A DNA stretch of 64,000 bases from positions 1,116,001 through 1,180,000 of the forward strand of contig NW_027473318.1 in the NCBI RefSeq assembly GCF_050947335.1. The letters run 5' to 3'. The number at the start of each line of letters is the position of its first letter. The stretch's first letter is position 1. Source of the stretch: Megachile rotundata (lineage: Eukaryota; Arthropoda; Insecta; Hymenoptera; Megachilidae). This document shows, one piece after another, positions 1 to 17,151 of this stretch. A program made the translations under genes and the position numbers. The notes beneath the pieces were generated by a model, which made no database searches, had not been told where the DNA came from, and was given only the letters and a program-made list of their open reading frames with translations.

Positions 1-5
1 ATCAT

Positions 6-1027
6 ACGAACACAATCATACAATCACAATCATACAATCACAATCATACAATCACAATCATACAATCGCAATCATACAATCGCAATCATACAATCACAAT
101 CAAACAATCTCAATCATACAATCACAATCATTCAATCACAATCATACATTCAAAATGATGCAATCACAATCATACAATCGCAATCATGCAATCACAATCA
201 TACAATCATAATCATGCAATCACAATCATACAATCACAATCGTACAATCACAATCGTACAATCACAATCGCACAACCACAATCAGACAATCACAATCATA
301 CAATCACAATCATACAATCACAATCATACAATCACAATCATACAATCACAATCATACAATCACAATCATACAATCATAATCATGCAATCACAATCATACA
401 ATCACAATCGTACAATCACAATCGTACAATCACAATCGCACAACCACAATCATACAATCGTAATCATACAGTCACAATCATACTTTCACAATCATACAAT
501 CACAATCATACAATCACAATCATACGAACACAATCATACAATCACAATCATACAATCACAATCATACAATCACAATCATAAAATCGCAATCATACAATCG
601 CAATCATACAATCACAATCAAACAATCTCAATCATACAATCACAATCATACAACCACAATCAGACAATCACAATCATACAATCACAATCATACAATCACA
701 ATTATGCAATCACAATCATTCAATCGCATTTATACAATCGCAATCATACAATCACAATCATACAATCACAATCATTCAATCACAATCATAAAATCACAAA
801 AATACAAACTTAATCATACAATCACAATCATACAATCGCAATCATACAATCACAATCATACAATCACAATCATACAATCACAATCATAAAATCACAAAAA
901 TACAAACTTAATCATACAATCACAATCATACAATCGCAATCATACAATCACATTCATACAATCATAATCATACAATCACAATCATACAATCACAATCATA
1001 CAATCACAACCATACGATCGCAATCAT
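6..1027. repeat. Alpha block, copy 1
   Basis: It starts with an acgaac unit at 6 and has aaaatgatg with its T at 156. Two aaaatcacaaaaat/acaaacttaatcat pairs follow, starting at 790 and 888 (98 bp, seven units apart). It closes with an acgatcgcaatcat unit at 1,014. The start-to-acgatcg span is 1,008 bp, identical to copy 5 at 17,152. The fit to copy 5 holds at a constant offset of 17,146 bp through the next block. A substitution near 720 (attcaatcgc instead of atacaatcgc) separates the two. Confidence 0.8.
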
Positions 1028-1140
1028 ACAATCACAATCATACAATCACAATCATACAATCACAATCATACAATCATAATCATACAATCACAATCATACA
1101 ATCACAATCATACAATCACAATCATACAATCACAATCATA
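1028..1140. repeat. Mostly consensus units linking alpha copy 1 to gamma copy 1
   Basis: The units are near consensus, with one TAA-containing unit (acaatcataatcat). Nothing else is seen in this short linker. Confidence 0.8.
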
Positions 1141-4100
1141 CAATTACAATCTCCCAAATACAATCTCCCAAATACAATCTCCCAGATACAATCATACAAT
1201 CACAATCATACAATCACAATCATACAATCATAATCATACAATTACAATCATACATCACAATCATACAATCGCAATCATACAATCACAATCATACAATCGC
1301 AATCATACAATTACAATCTCCCAAATACAATCTCCCAAATACAATCCCCCAAATACAATCATACAATCACAATCATACAATCACAATCATACAATCACAA
1401 TCATACAATCACAATCATACTATCACAATCGTACAATCACAATCGTACAATCACAATCGCACAACCACAATCAGACAATCACTATCATACAATCACAATC
1501 ATACAATCACAGTCATACAATCACAATCATACAATCATAATCATACTTTCACAATCATACTATCACAATCATACTATCACAATCATACAATCACAATCAT
1601 ACAATCACAGTTATACAATGACAATCATATAATCACAATCATACTATCACAATCATACAATCACAATCATACAATCACAATCGTACATTCACAATCATAC
1701 AATCACAATCATACAATCGCAATCATACAATCACAATCATACAATCACAATCATACAATGACAACCATACAATCGCAATCATACAATTACAATATCCCAA
1801 ATACAATCTCCCAAATACAATCATACAATCACAATCATACAATCACAATCATACAATCACAATCATACAATCACAATCATACAATCACAATCATACAATC
1901 ACAATCATACAATCACAATCATACAATCAAAATCACATAATCGCATTCATACAATCGCAATCATACAATCCCAATCATACAATCGCAATCATACAATTAC
2001 AATCTCCCAAATACAATCTCCCAAATACAATCATACAATCACAATCATACAATCACAATCATACAATCACAATCATACAATCACATTCATACAATCATAA
2101 TCATACAATCACAATCATACAATCACAATCGTACAATCACAATCGTACAATCACAATCGCACAACCACAATCATACAATCGTAATCATACAATCACAATC
2201 ATACTTTCACAATCATACAATCACAATCATACAATCACAATCATACAATCACAATCATACAATCACAATCATACAATCGCAAGCATACAATCACAATCAT
2301 ACAATCTCAATCATACAATCACAATCATACAATCATAATCATACAATTACAGTCATACATCACAATTATACAATCACAATCATACAATCGCAATCATACA
2401 ATCACAATCATACAATCGCAATCATACAATTACAATCTCCCAAATACAATCTCCCAAATACAATCTCCCAAATACAATCAAACAATCACAATCATGCAAT
2501 CACAATCATACAATCACAATCATACAATCACAATCATACTATGACAATCGTACAATCACAATCGTACAATCACAATCGTACAATCACAATCGCACAACCA
2601 CAATCAGACAATCACTATCATACAATCACAATCATACAATCACAATCATACAATCACAATCATACTTTCACAATCATACTATCACAATCATACAATCACA
2701 ATCATACAATCACAGTCATACAATGACAATCATATAATCACAATCATACTATCATAATCATACAATCACAATCATACAATCACAATCGTACATTCACAAT
2801 CATACAATCACAATCATACAATCACAATCATACAATCACAATCATACAATCACAAACATACAATCACAATCATACAATCACAATCATACAATCACAATCA
2901 TACAATCACAATCATACAATCACAATCATACAATCACAATCATACAATCACAATCACACAATCGCATTCATACAATCGCAATCATACAATCACAATCATA
3001 CAATCGCAATCATACAATTACAATCTCCCAAATACAATCTCCCAAATACAATCACCCAAATACAATCATACAATCACAATCATACAATCATAATCATACA
3101 ATCACAGTCATACAATCACAATCATACAATCACAATCATACAATCACAATCATTCAATAATAATCGTACAATCACAATCGTACAATCACAATCGCACAAC
3201 CACAATCAGACAATCACACTCATACAATCACAATCATACAATCACAATCATACAATCACAATCATACCATCACAATCATACTTTCACAATCATACAATCA
3301 CAATCATACAATCACAATCATACAATCACAGTCATACAATCACAATCATACAATCACAATCATACTATCACAATCATACAATCACAATCATAAAATCACA
3401 ATCATACAATCACAATCATACAATCATAATCATACAATCACTATCATACAATCACAATCATACAATCACAATCATACAATCACAATCATACAATCACAGT
3501 CATACAATCGCAAGCATACAATCACAATCATACAATCACAATCATACAATCACAACCATACAATCGCAATCATACAATTACAATATCCCAAATACAATCT
3601 CCCAAATACAATCATACAATCACAATCATACAATCACAATCATACAATCACAATCATACAATCACAATCATACAATCACAAGCATACAATCAAAATCACA
3701 CAATCGCATTCATATAATCGCAATCATACAATCACAATCATACAATCGCAATCATACAATTACAATCTCCCAAATACAATCTCCCAAATACAATCACCCA
3801 AATACAATCATACAATCACAATCATACAATCATAATCATACAATCACAATCATACAATCACAATCATACAATCACCATCATACAATCACAATCATTCAAT
3901 AATAATCGTACAATCACAATCGTACAATCACAATCGTACAACCACAATCAGACAATCACACTCATACAATCACAATCATACAATCACAATCATACAATCA
4001 CAATCATACCATCACAATCATACTTTCACAATCACACAATCACAATCATACAATCACAATCATACAATCACAGTCATACAATCACAATCATACAATCACA

Positions 4101-6149
4101 ATCATACAATCACAATCATACTATCACAATCATACAATCACAATCATACAATCACAATCATACAATCACAATCATACAATCATAATCATACAATCACAAT
4201 CATACAATCACAATCATACAATCAGAATCATACAATCACAATCATACAATCACAATCATACAATCGCAAGCATACAATCACAATCATACAGTCACAATCG
4301 TACAATCACAATCGCACAACCACAATCAGACAATCACAATCATACAATCACAATCATACAATCACAATCATACAATCACAATCATACAATCACAATCATA
4401 CTTTTACCATCATACTATCACAATCATACAATCACAATCATACAATCACAATCATACAATCACAGTCATACAATCACAATCATACAATCACAATCATACA
4501 ATCACAATCATACAATCGCAATCATACAATTACAATATCCCAAACACAATCTCCCAAATACAATCTCCCAAATACAATCTCCCAAATAAAATCATACAAT
4601 CACAATCATACAATCACAATCATACTTTCACAATCATACAATCACAATCATACAATCACAATCATACAATCACAGTCATACAATCACAGTCATACAATCA
4701 CAATCTTACTATCACAATCATACAATCACAATCATACAATCACAATCATACAATTACAATCTCCCAAATACAATCTCCCAAATACAATCACCCAAATACA
4801 ATCATACAATCACATTCATACAATCATAATCATACAATCACAATCATACAATCACAACCATACAATCACAATCATACAATCACAATCATACAATCACAAT
4901 CATACAATCACAATCATACAATCACAATCATACAATCACAATCGTACAATCACAATCGTACAATCACAATCGCACAACCACAATCATACAATCGTAATCA
5001 TACAATCACAATCATACTTTCACAATCATACAATCACAATCATACAATCACAATCATACAATCACAATCATACAATCGCAATCATACAATCGCAATCATA
5101 CAATCACAATCATACAATCGCAATCATACAATCGCAATCATACAATCGCAATCATACAATCACAATCATACAATCTCAATCATACAATCACAATCATACA
5201 ATCACAATCATAAAATCACAAAAATACAAACTTAATCATACAATCACAATCATACAATCGCAATCATACAATCACATTCATACAATCATAATCATACAAT
5301 CACAATCATACAATCACAATCATACAATCACAATCATACTTTCACAATCATACAATCACAATCATACAATCACAATCATACAATCACAGTCATACAATCA
5401 CAGTCATACAATCACAATCATACTATCACAATCATACAATCACAATCGTACAATCACAATCGCACAACCACAATCAGACTATCACACTCATACAATCACA
5501 ATCATACAATCACAATCATACAATCACAATCATACCATCACAATCATACTTTCACAATCATACAATCACAATCATACAATCACAATCATACAATCACAGT
5601 CATACAATCACAATCATACAATCACAATCATACTATCATAATCATACAATCACAATCATACAATCACAATCATACAATCACAATCATACAATCACAATCA
5701 TACAATCACAATCATACAATCACAATCATACAATCACAATCATACAATCACAATCATACAATCACAATCATACAATCACAATCATACAATCACAATCATA
5801 CAATCACAATCATACAATCACAATCATACAATCACAATCATACAATCACAGTCATACAATCACAGTCGTACAATCACAATCATACTATCACAATCATACA
5901 ATCACAATCATACAATCACAATCATACAATTACAATCTCCCAAATACAATCTCCCAAATACAATCACCCAAATACAATCATACAATCACATTCATACAAT
6001 CATAATCATACAATCACAATCATACAATCACAATCGTACAATCACAATCGTACAATCACAATCGCACAACCACAATCATACAATCGTAATCATACAATCA
6101 CAATCATACTTTCACAATCATACAATCACAATCATACAATCACAATCAT
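1141..6149. repeat. Gamma block, copy 1 (long form)
   Basis: It opens with the CCC-unit cluster containing the cccagat variant at 1,141. It carries 13-bp units at 1,251 and 2,356, the acaatgacaaccat unit near 1,757, ctatgacaatcg at about 2,541, tcaataataatcgt units near 3,160 and 3,897, and cttttaccat near 4,400. A four-member CCC cluster lies near 4,533 and further CCC clusters near 4,753 and 5,928. A pure consensus run of 14 units occupies 5,646-5,841. This is the same order as gamma copies 3 and 5, so it counts as a full-length form. It runs into alpha copy 2. Confidence 0.8.
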
Positions 6150-7129
6150 ACGAACACAATCATACAATCACAATCATACAATCACAATCATACAATCACA
6201 ATCATACAATCGCAATCATACAATCGCAATCATACAATCACAATCAAACAATCTCAATCATACAATCACAATCATTCAATCACAATCATACATTCAAAAT
6301 GATGCAATCACAATCATACAATCGCAATCATGCAATCACAATCATACAATCACAATCATACAATCACAATCATACAACCACAATCAGACAATCACAATCA
6401 TACAATCACAATCATACAATCACAATCATACAATCACAATCATACAATCACAATCATACAATCACAATCATACAATCATAATCATGCAATCACAATCATA
6501 CAATCACAATCGTACAATCACAATCGTACAATCACAATCGCACAACCACAATCATACAATCGTAATCATACAGTCACAATCATACTTTCACAATCATACA
6601 ATCACAATCATACAATCACAATCATACGAACACAATCATACAATCACAATCATACAATCACAATCATACAATCACAATCATACAATCGCAATCATACAAT
6701 CGCAATCATACAATCACAATCAAACAATCTCAATCATACAATCACAATCATACAACCACAATCAGACAATCACAATCATACAATCACAATCATACAATCA
6801 CAATTATGCAATCACAATCATACAATCGCATTTATACAATCGCAATCATACAATCACAATCATACAATCACAATCATTCAATCACAATCATAAAATCACA
6901 AAAATACAAACTTAATCATACAATCACAATCATACAATCGCAATCATACAATCACAATCATACAATCACAATCATACAATCACAATCATAAAATCACAAA
7001 AATACAAACTTAATCATACAATCACAATCATACAATCGCAATCATACAATCACATTCATACAATCATAATCATACAATCACAATCATACAATCACAATCA
7101 TACAATCACAACCATACGATCGCAATCAT
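6150..7129. repeat. Alpha block, copy 2
   Basis: The acgaac unit is at 6,150 and the aaaatgatg T at 6,300, exactly 150 bp apart as in all copies. The acgatcgcaatcat unit is at 7,116, giving a 966-bp span, three units shorter than copy 1. Between the landmarks it carries one fewer internal catgcaatc/cgtac segment than copies 1 and 5. Confidence 0.8.
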
Positions 7130-8586
7130 ACAATCACAATCATACAATCACAATCATACAATCACAATCATACAATCATAATCATACAATCACAATCATA
7201 CAATCACAATCATACAATCACAATCATACAATCACAATCATACAATCACAATCATACAATCACAATCATACAATCACAATCATACAATCACAATCATACA
7301 ATCACAATCATACAATCACAATCATACAATCGCAATCATACAATCGCAATCATACAATCGCAATCATACAATCACAATCATACAATCTCAATCACACAAT
7401 CACAATCATACAACCACAATCAGACAATCACAATCATACAATCACAATCATACAATCACAATTATGCAATCACAATCATACAATCGCATTCATACAATCG
7501 CAATCATACAATCACAATCATACAATCACAATCATACAATCACAATCATACAATCACAATCATAAAATCACAAAAATACAAACTTAATCATACAATCACA
7601 ATCATACAATCGCAATCATACAATCACAATCATACAATCATAATCATACAATCACAATCATACGATCGCAATCATACAATCATAATCATACAATCACAAT
7701 CATACTTTCACAATCATACAATCACAATCATACAATCACAATCATACAATCACAATCATACAATCACAATCATACAATCACAATCATACAATCACAATCA
7801 TACAATCATAATCATGCAATCACAATCATACAATCACAATCGTACAATCACAATCGTACAATCACAATCGCACAACCACAATCATACAATCGTAATCATA
7901 CAGTCACAATCATACTTTCACAATCATACAATCACAATCATACAATCACAATCATACGAACACAATCATACAATCACAATCATACAATCACAATCATACA
8001 ATCACAATCATAAAATCGCAATCATACAATCGCAATCATACAATCACAATCAAACAATCTCAATCATACAATCACAATCATACAACCACAATCAGACAAT
8101 CACAATCATACAATCACAATCATACAATCACAATTATGCAATCACAATCATACAATCGCATTTATACAATCGCAATCATACAATCACAATCATACAATCA
8201 CAATCATTCAATCACAATCATAAAATCACAAAAATACAAACTTAATCATACAATCACAATCATACAATCGCAATCATACAATCACAATCATACAATCACA
8301 ATCATACAATCACAATCATAAAATCACAAAAATACAAACTTAATCATACAATCACAATCATACAATCGCAATCATACAATCACATTCATACAATCATAAT
8401 CATACAATCACAATCATACAATCACAATCATACAATCACAACCATACGATCGCAATCATACAATCACAATCATACAATCACAATCATACAATCACAATCA
8501 TACAATCACAATCATACAATCATAATCATACAATCACAATCATACAATCACAATCATACAATCACAATCATACAATCACAATCATA
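7130..8586. repeat. Beta block, copy 1
   Basis: A run of consensus units gives way to acaatcgcaatcat units. One aaaatcacaaaaat/acaaacttaatcat pair and an acgatcg unit follow near 7,670. From about 7,813 there is an alpha-like core lacking the first acgaac unit. It ends with two more aaaatcac pairs and an acgatcg unit before the next gamma block. A block of the same order lies at about 32,681-34,123. Confidence 0.75.
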
Positions 8587-11500
8587 CAATTACAATCTCC
8601 CAAATACAATCTCCCAAATACAATCTCCCAGATACAATCATACAATCACAATCATACAATCACAATCATACAATCATAATCATACAATTACAATCATACA
8701 TCACAATCATACAATCGCAATCATACAATCACAATCATACAATCGCAATCATACAATTACAATCTCCCAAATACAATCTCCCAAATACAATCCCCCAAAT
8801 ACAATCATACAATCACAATCATACAATCACAATCATACAATCACAATCATACAATCACAATCATACTATCACAATCGTACAATCACAATCGTACAATCAC
8901 AATCGCACAACCACAATCAGACAATCACTATCATACAATCACAATCATACAATCACAGTCATACAATCACAATCATACAATCATAATCATACTTTCACAA
9001 TCATACTATCACAATCATACTATCACAATCATACAATCACAATCATACAATCACAGTCATACAATGACAATCATATAATCACAATCATACTATCACAATC
9101 ATACAATCACAATCATACAATCACAATCGTACATTCACAATCATACAATCACAATCATACAATCGCAATCATACAATCACAATCATACAATCACAATCAT
9201 ACAATGACAACCATACAATCGCAATCATACAATTACAATATCCCAAATACAATCTCCCAAATACAATCATACAATCACAATCATACAATCACAATCATAC
9301 AATCACAATCATACAATCACAATCATACAATCACAATCATACAATCACAATCATACAATCACAATCATACAATCACAATCATACAATCACAATCATACAA
9401 TCAAAATCACATAATCGCATTCATACAATCGCAATCATACAATCCCAATCATACAATCGCAATCATACAATTACAATCTCCCAAATACAATCTCCCAAAT
9501 ACAATCATACAATCACAATCATACAATCACAATCATACAATCACAATCATACAATCACATTCATACAATCATAATCATACAATCACAATCATACAATCAC
9601 AATCGTACAATCACAATCGTACAATCACAATCGCACAACCACAATCATACAATCGTAATCATACAATCACAATCATACTTTCACAATCATACAATCACAA
9701 TCATACAATCACAATCATACAATCACAATCATACAATCACAATCATACAATCGCAAGCATACAATCACAATCATACAATCTCAATCATACAATCACAATC
9801 ATACAATCATAATCATACAATTACAGTCATACATCACAATTATACAATCACAATCATACAATCGCAATCATACAATCACAATCATACAATCGCAATCATA
9901 CAATTACAATCTCCCAAATACAATCTCCCAAATACAATCTCCCAAATACAATCAAACAATCACAATCATGCAATCACAATCATACAATCACAATCATACA
10001 ATCACAATCATACTATGACAATCGTACAATCACAATCGTACAATCACAATCGTACAATCACAATCGCACAACCACAATCAGACAATCACTATCATACAAT
10101 CACAATCATACAATCACAATCATACAATCACAATCATACAATCACAATCATACTTTCACAATCATACTATCACAATCATACAATCACAATCATACAATCA
10201 CAGTCATACAATGACAATCATATAATCACAATCATACTATCATAATCATACAATCACAATCATACAATCACAATCGTACATTCACAATCATACAATCACA
10301 ATCATACAATCACAATCATACAATCACAATCATACAATCACAAACATACAATCACAATCATACAATCACAATCATACAATCACAATCATACAATCACAAT
10401 CATACAATCACAATCATACAATCACAATCATACAATCACAATCACACAATCGCATTCATACAATCGCAATCATACAATCACAATCATACAATCGCAATCA
10501 TACAATTACAATCTCCCAAATACAATCTCCCAAATACAATCACCCAAATACAATCATACAATCACAATCATACAATCATAATCATACAATCACAGTCATA
10601 CAATCACAATCATACAATCACAATCATACAATCACAATCATTCAATAATAATCGTACAATCACAATCGTACAATCACAATCGCACAACCACAATCAGACA
10701 ATCACACTCATACAATCACAATCATACAATCACAATCATACAATCACAATCATACCATCACAATCATACTTTCACAATCATACAATCACAATCATACAAT
10801 CACAATCATACAATCACAGTCATACAATCACAATCATACAATCACAATCATACTATCACAATCATACAATCACAATCATAAAATCACAATCATACAATCA
10901 CAATCATACAATCATAATCATACAATCACAATCATACAATCACAATCATACAATCACAATCATACAATCACAATCATACAATCACAGTCATACAATCGCA
11001 AGCATACAATCACAATCATACAATCACAATCATACAATCACAACCATACAATCGCAATCATACAATTACAATATCCCAAATACAATCTCCCAAATACAAT
11101 CATACAATCACAATCATACAATCACAATCATACAATCACAATCATACAATCACAATCATACAATCACAAGCATACAATCAAAATCACACAATCGCATTCA
11201 TATAATCGCAATCATACAATCACAATCATACAATCGCAATCATACAATTACAATCTCCCAAATACAATCTCCCAAATACAATCACCCAAATACAATCATA
11301 CAATCACAATCATACAATCATAATCATACAATCACAATCATACAATCACAATCATACAATCACCATCATACAATCACAATCATTCAATAATAATCGTACA
11401 ATCACAATCGTACAATCACAATCGTACAACCACAATCAGACAATCACACTCATACAATCACAATCATACAATCACAATCATACAATCACAATCATACCAT

Positions 11501-11789
11501 CACAATCATACTTTCACAATCACACAATCACAATCATACAATCACAATCATACAATCACAGTCATACAATCACAATCATACAATCACAATCATACAATCA
11601 CAATCATACAATCACAATCATACAATCATAATCATACAATCACAATCATACAATCACAATCATACAATCACAATCGTACAATCACAATCGTACAATCACA
11701 ATCGCACAACCACAATCATACAATCGTAATCATACAATCACAATCATACTTTCACAATCATACAATCACAATCATACAATCACAATCAT
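8587..11789. repeat. Gamma block, copy 2 (short form)
   Basis: It has the same opening as copy 1 at an offset of 7,446 bp (1,141 to 8,587), with 13-bp units at 8,697 and 9,830 and ctatgacaatcg at 10,015. tcaataataatcgt units lie near 10,635 and 11,384. After about 11,600 it jumps straight to the lead-in of the next alpha block. It therefore lacks the cttttaccat unit, the four-member CCC cluster and everything equivalent to about 4,150-6,000. Gamma copy 4 is short in the same way. Confidence 0.8.
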
Positions 11790-12365
11790 ACGAACACAAT
11801 CATACAATCACAATCATACAATCACAATCATACAATCACAATCATACAATCGCAATCATACAATCGCAATCATACAATCACAATCAAACAATCTCAATCA
11901 TACAATCACAATCATTCAATCACAATCATACATTCAAAATGATGCAATCACAATCATACAATCGCAATCATGCAATCACAATCATACAATCACAATCATA
12001 CAATCACAATCATACAACCACAATCAGACAATCACAATCATACAATCACAATCATACAATCACAATCATACAATCACAATCATACAATCACAATCATACA
12101 ATCACAATCATACAATCATAATCATGCAATCACAATCATACAATCACAATCGTACAATCACAATCGTACAATCACAATCGCACAACCACAATCATACAAT
12201 CGTAATCATACAGTCACAATCATACTTTCACAATCATACAATCACAATCATACAATCACAATCATACGAACACAATCATACAATCACAATCATACAATCA
12301 CAATCATACAATCACAATCATACAATCGCAATCATACAATCGCAATCATACAATCACAATCAAAC
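11790..12365. repeat. Alpha block, copy 3 (truncated)
   Basis: The acgaac unit is at 11,790 and the aaaatgatg T at 11,940. The block follows the alpha order to about 12,365. There the usual caaacaatctc is replaced by caaacaatcac and the sequence joins a CCC-cluster segment instead of the aaaatcac pairs. The join marks a recombination point. Confidence 0.75.
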
Positions 12366-14239
12366 AATCACAATCATACAATCACAATCATACAATCACA
12401 ATCATACAATCACAATCATACTTTCACAATCATACAATCACAATCATACAATCACAATCATACAATCACAGTCATACAATCACAGTCATACAATCACAAT
12501 CATACTATCACAATCATACAATCACAATCATACAATCACAATCATACAATTACAATCTCCCAAATACAATCTCCCAAATACAATCACCCAAATACAATCA
12601 TACAATCACATTCATACAATCATAATCATACAATCACCATCATACAATCACAATCATACAATCACAATCATACTATCACAATCATACAATCACAATCATA
12701 CAATCACAATCATACAATCACAATCATACAATCACAATCATACAATCACAATCATACAATCACAATCATACATTCAAAATCATGCAATCACAATCATACA
12801 ATCACAATCATGCAATCACAATCATACAATCATAATCATGCAATCACAATCATACAATCACAATCGTACAATCACAATCGTACAATCACAATCGCACAAC
12901 CACAATCATACAATCGTAATCATACAATCACAATCATACTTTCACAATCATACAATCACAATCATACAATCACAATCATACAATCACAATCATACAATCA
13001 CAATCATACAATCACAATCATACAATCACAATCATACAATCACAATCATACAATCACAATCATACAATCACAATCATACAATCGCAATCATACAATCGCA
13101 ATCATACAATCGCAATCATACAATCGCAATCATACAATCACAATCATACAATCTCAATCACACAATCACAATCATACAACCACAATCAGACAATCACAAT
13201 CATACAATCACAATCATACAATCACAATTATGCAATCACAATCATACAATCGCATTCATACAATCGCAATCATACAATCACAATCATACAATCACAATCA
13301 TACAATCACAATCATACAATCACAATCATAAAATCACAAAAATACAAACTTAATCATACAATCACAATCATACAATCGCAATCATACAATCACAATCATA
13401 CAATCATAATCATACAATCACAATCATACGATCGCAATCATACAATCATAATCATACAATCACAATCATACTTTCACAATCATACAATCACAATCATACA
13501 ATCACAATCATACAATCACAATCATACAATCACAATCATACAATCACAATCATACAATCACAATCATACAATCGCAATCATACAATCGCAATCATACAAT
13601 CACAATCATACAATCTCAATCATACAATCACAATCATACAACCACAATCAGACAACCACAATCATACAATCACAATCATCCAATCACAATTATGCAATCA
13701 CAATCATACAATCGCATTCATACAATCGCAATCATACAATCACAATCATACAATCACAATCATACAATCACAATCATAAAATCACAAAAATACAAACTTA
13801 ATCATACAATCACAATCATACAATCGCAATCATACAATCACATTCATACAATCATAATCATACAATCACAATCATACAATCACAATCATACAATCACAAT
13901 CATACTTTCACAATCATACAATCACAATCATACAATCACAATCATACAATCACAGTCATACAATCACAGTCATACAATCACAATCATACTATCACAATCA
14001 TACAATCACAATCGTACAATCACAATCGCACAACCACAATCAGACTATCACACTCATACAATCACAATCATACAATCACAATCATACAATCACAATCATA
14101 CCATCACAATCATACTTTCACAATCATACAATCACAATCATACAATTACAATCTCCCAAATACAATCTCCCAAATACAATCACCCAAATACAATCATACT
14201 TTCACAATCATACAATCACAATCATACAATCACAATCAT
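12366..14239. repeat. Delta block, copy 1
   Basis: It contains a CCC cluster near 12,548 and an acattcaaaatcat unit near 12,771. Runs of acaatcgcaatcat units follow, then two caattatgcaatc landmarks at 13,230 and 13,692 (462 bp, 33 units apart), each followed by an aaaatcac pair. A cagactatcacactc segment and a CCC cluster near 14,146 complete it. Delta copy 2 repeats most of this order 2,450-2,464 bp downstream. Confidence 0.75.
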
Positions 14240-15220
14240 ACGAACACAATCATACAATCACAATCATACAATCACAATCATACAACCACAATCATACAAT
14301 CGCAATCATACAATCGCAATCATACAATCACAATCAAACAATCTCAATCATACAATCACAATCATTCAATCACAATCATACATTCAAAATGATGCAATCA
14401 CAATCATACAATCGCAATCATGCAATCACAATCATACAATCATAATCATGCAATCACAATCATACAATCACAATCGTACAATCACAATCGTACAATCACA
14501 ATCGCACAACCACAATCAGACAATCACAATCATACAATCACAATCATACAATCACAATCATACAATCACAATCATACAATCACAATCATACAATCATAAT
14601 CATGCAATCACAATCATACAATCACAATCGTACAATCACAATCGTACAATCACAATCGCACAACCACAATCATACAATCGTAATCATACAGTCACAATCA
14701 TACTTTCACAATCATACAATCACAATCATACAATCACAATCATACGAACACAATCATACAATCACAATCATACAATCACAATCATACAATCACAATCATA
14801 AAATCGCAATCATACAATCGCAATCATACAATCACAATCAAACAATCTCAATCATACAATCACAATCATACAACCACAATCAGACAATCACAATCATACA
14901 ATCACAATCATACAATCACAATTATGCAATCACAATCATACAATCGCATTTATACAATCGCAATCATACAATCACAATCATACAATCACAATCATTCAAT
15001 CACAATCATAAAATCACAAAAATACAAACTTAATCATACAATCACAATCATACAATCGCAATCATACAATCACAATCATACAATCACAATCATACAATCA
15101 CAATCATAAAATCACAAAAATACAAACTTAATCATACAATCACAATCATACAATCACAATCATACAATCACATTCATACAATCATAATCATACAATCACA
15201 ATCATACAATCACAATCATA
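14240..15220. repeat. Alpha block, copy 4
   Basis: The acgaac unit is at 14,240 and the aaaatgatg T at 14,390. Two aaaatcac pairs are present near 15,010 and 15,107. The block then joins an acattcaaaatcat unit instead of reaching acgatcg. The join has the same landmark distance (835 bp from the aaaatgatg T) as in copy 3, although the intervening sequence differs. Confidence 0.75.
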
Positions 15221-17151
15221 CATTCAAAATCATGCAATCACAATCATACAATCACAATCATGCAATCACAATCATACAATCATAATCATGCAATCACAAT
15301 CATACAATCACAATCGTACAATCACAATCGTACAATCACAATCGCACAACCACAATCATACAATCGTAATCATACAATCACAATCATACTTTCACAATCA
15401 TACAATCACAATCATACAATCACAATCATACAATCACAATCATACAATCACAATCATACAGTCACAATCATACAGTCACAATCATACAATCACAATCATA
15501 CAATCACAATCATACAATCACAATCATACAATCACAATCATACAATCACAATCATACAATCGCAATCATACAATCGCAATCATACAATCGCAATCATACA
15601 ATCACAATCATACAATCTCAATCACACAATCACAATCATACAACCACAATCAGACAATCACAATCATACAATCACAATCATACAATCACAATTATGCAAT
15701 CACAATCATACAATCGCATTCATACAATCGCAATCATACAATCACAATCATACAATCACAATCATACAATCACAATCATACAATCACAATCATAAAATCA
15801 CAAAAATACAAACTTAATCATACAATCACAATCATACAATCGCAATCATACAATCACAATCATACAATCATAATCATACAATCACAATCATACGATCGCA
15901 ATCATACAATCATAATCATACAATCACAATCATACTTTCACAATCATACAATCACAATCATACAATCACAATCATACAATCACAATCATACAATCACAAT
16001 CATACAATCACAATCATACAATCACAATCATACAATCGCAATCATACAATCGCAATCATACAATCACAATCATACAATCTCAATCATACAATCACAATCA
16101 TACAACCACAATCAGACAACCACAATCATACAATCACAATCATCCAATCACAATTATGCAATCACAATCATACAATCGCATTCATACAATCGCAATCATA
16201 CAATCACAATCATACAATCACAATCATACAATCACAATCATAAAATCACAAAAATACAAACTTAATCATACAATCACAATCATACAATCGCAATCATACA
16301 ATCACATTCATACAATCATAATCATACAATCACAATCATACAATCACAATCATACAATCACAATCATACTTTCACAATCATACAATCACAATCATACAAT
16401 CACAATCATACAATCACAGTCATACAATCACAGTCATACAATCACAATCATACTATCACAATCATACAATCACAATCGTACAATCACAATCGCACAACCA
16501 CAATCAGACTATCACACTCATACAATCACAATCATACAATCACAATCATACAATCACAATCATACCATCACAATCATACTTTCACAATCATACAATCACA
16601 ATCATACAATCACAATCATACAATCACAGTCATACAATCACAATCATACAATCACAATCATACTATCATAATCATACAATCACAATCATACAATCACAAT
16701 CATACAATCACAATCATACAATCACAATCATACAATCACAATCATACAATCACAATCATACAATCACAATCATACAATCACAATCATACAATCACAATCA
16801 TACAATCACAATCATACAATCACAATCATACAATCACAATCATACAATCACAGTCATACAATCACAGTCGTACAATCACAATCATACTATCACAATCATA
16901 CAATCACAATCATACAATCACAATCATACAATTACAATCTCCCAAATACAATCTCCCAAATACAATCACCCAAATACAATCATACAATCACATTCATACA
17001 ATCATAATCATACAATCACAATCATACAATCACAATCGTACAATCACAATCGTACAATCACAATCGCACGACCACAATCATACAATCGTAATCATACAAT
17101 CACAATCATACTTTCACAATCATACAATCACAATCATACAATCACAATCAT
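15221..17151. repeat. Delta block, copy 2
   Basis: The acattcaaaatcat landmark lies at about 15,221, followed by caattatgcaatc landmarks at 15,694 and 16,156 (462 bp apart). The cagactatcacactc segment, a pure 12-unit consensus run at 16,676-16,843 and a CCC cluster near 16,929 follow. The part from about 15,700 to 16,680 matches 62,890-63,860 near the end of the window with no difference I could see. Confidence 0.75.

Noticed and set aside
4528..4595. G-quadruplex or i-motif in the four-member CCC clusters
   Set aside because: The C/G runs are only three long and separated by 11-base loops, which is unfavourable for a stable structure. Most clusters have only two or three runs.
4580..4600. 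AATAAA polyadenylation-like hexamers in ccaaataaaatc units (also near 21,775, 37,147, 39,724, 46,277, 49,561 and 52,722)
   Set aside because: Each comes from one substitution in a CCC unit that was copied with its block. No transcript structure is associated.
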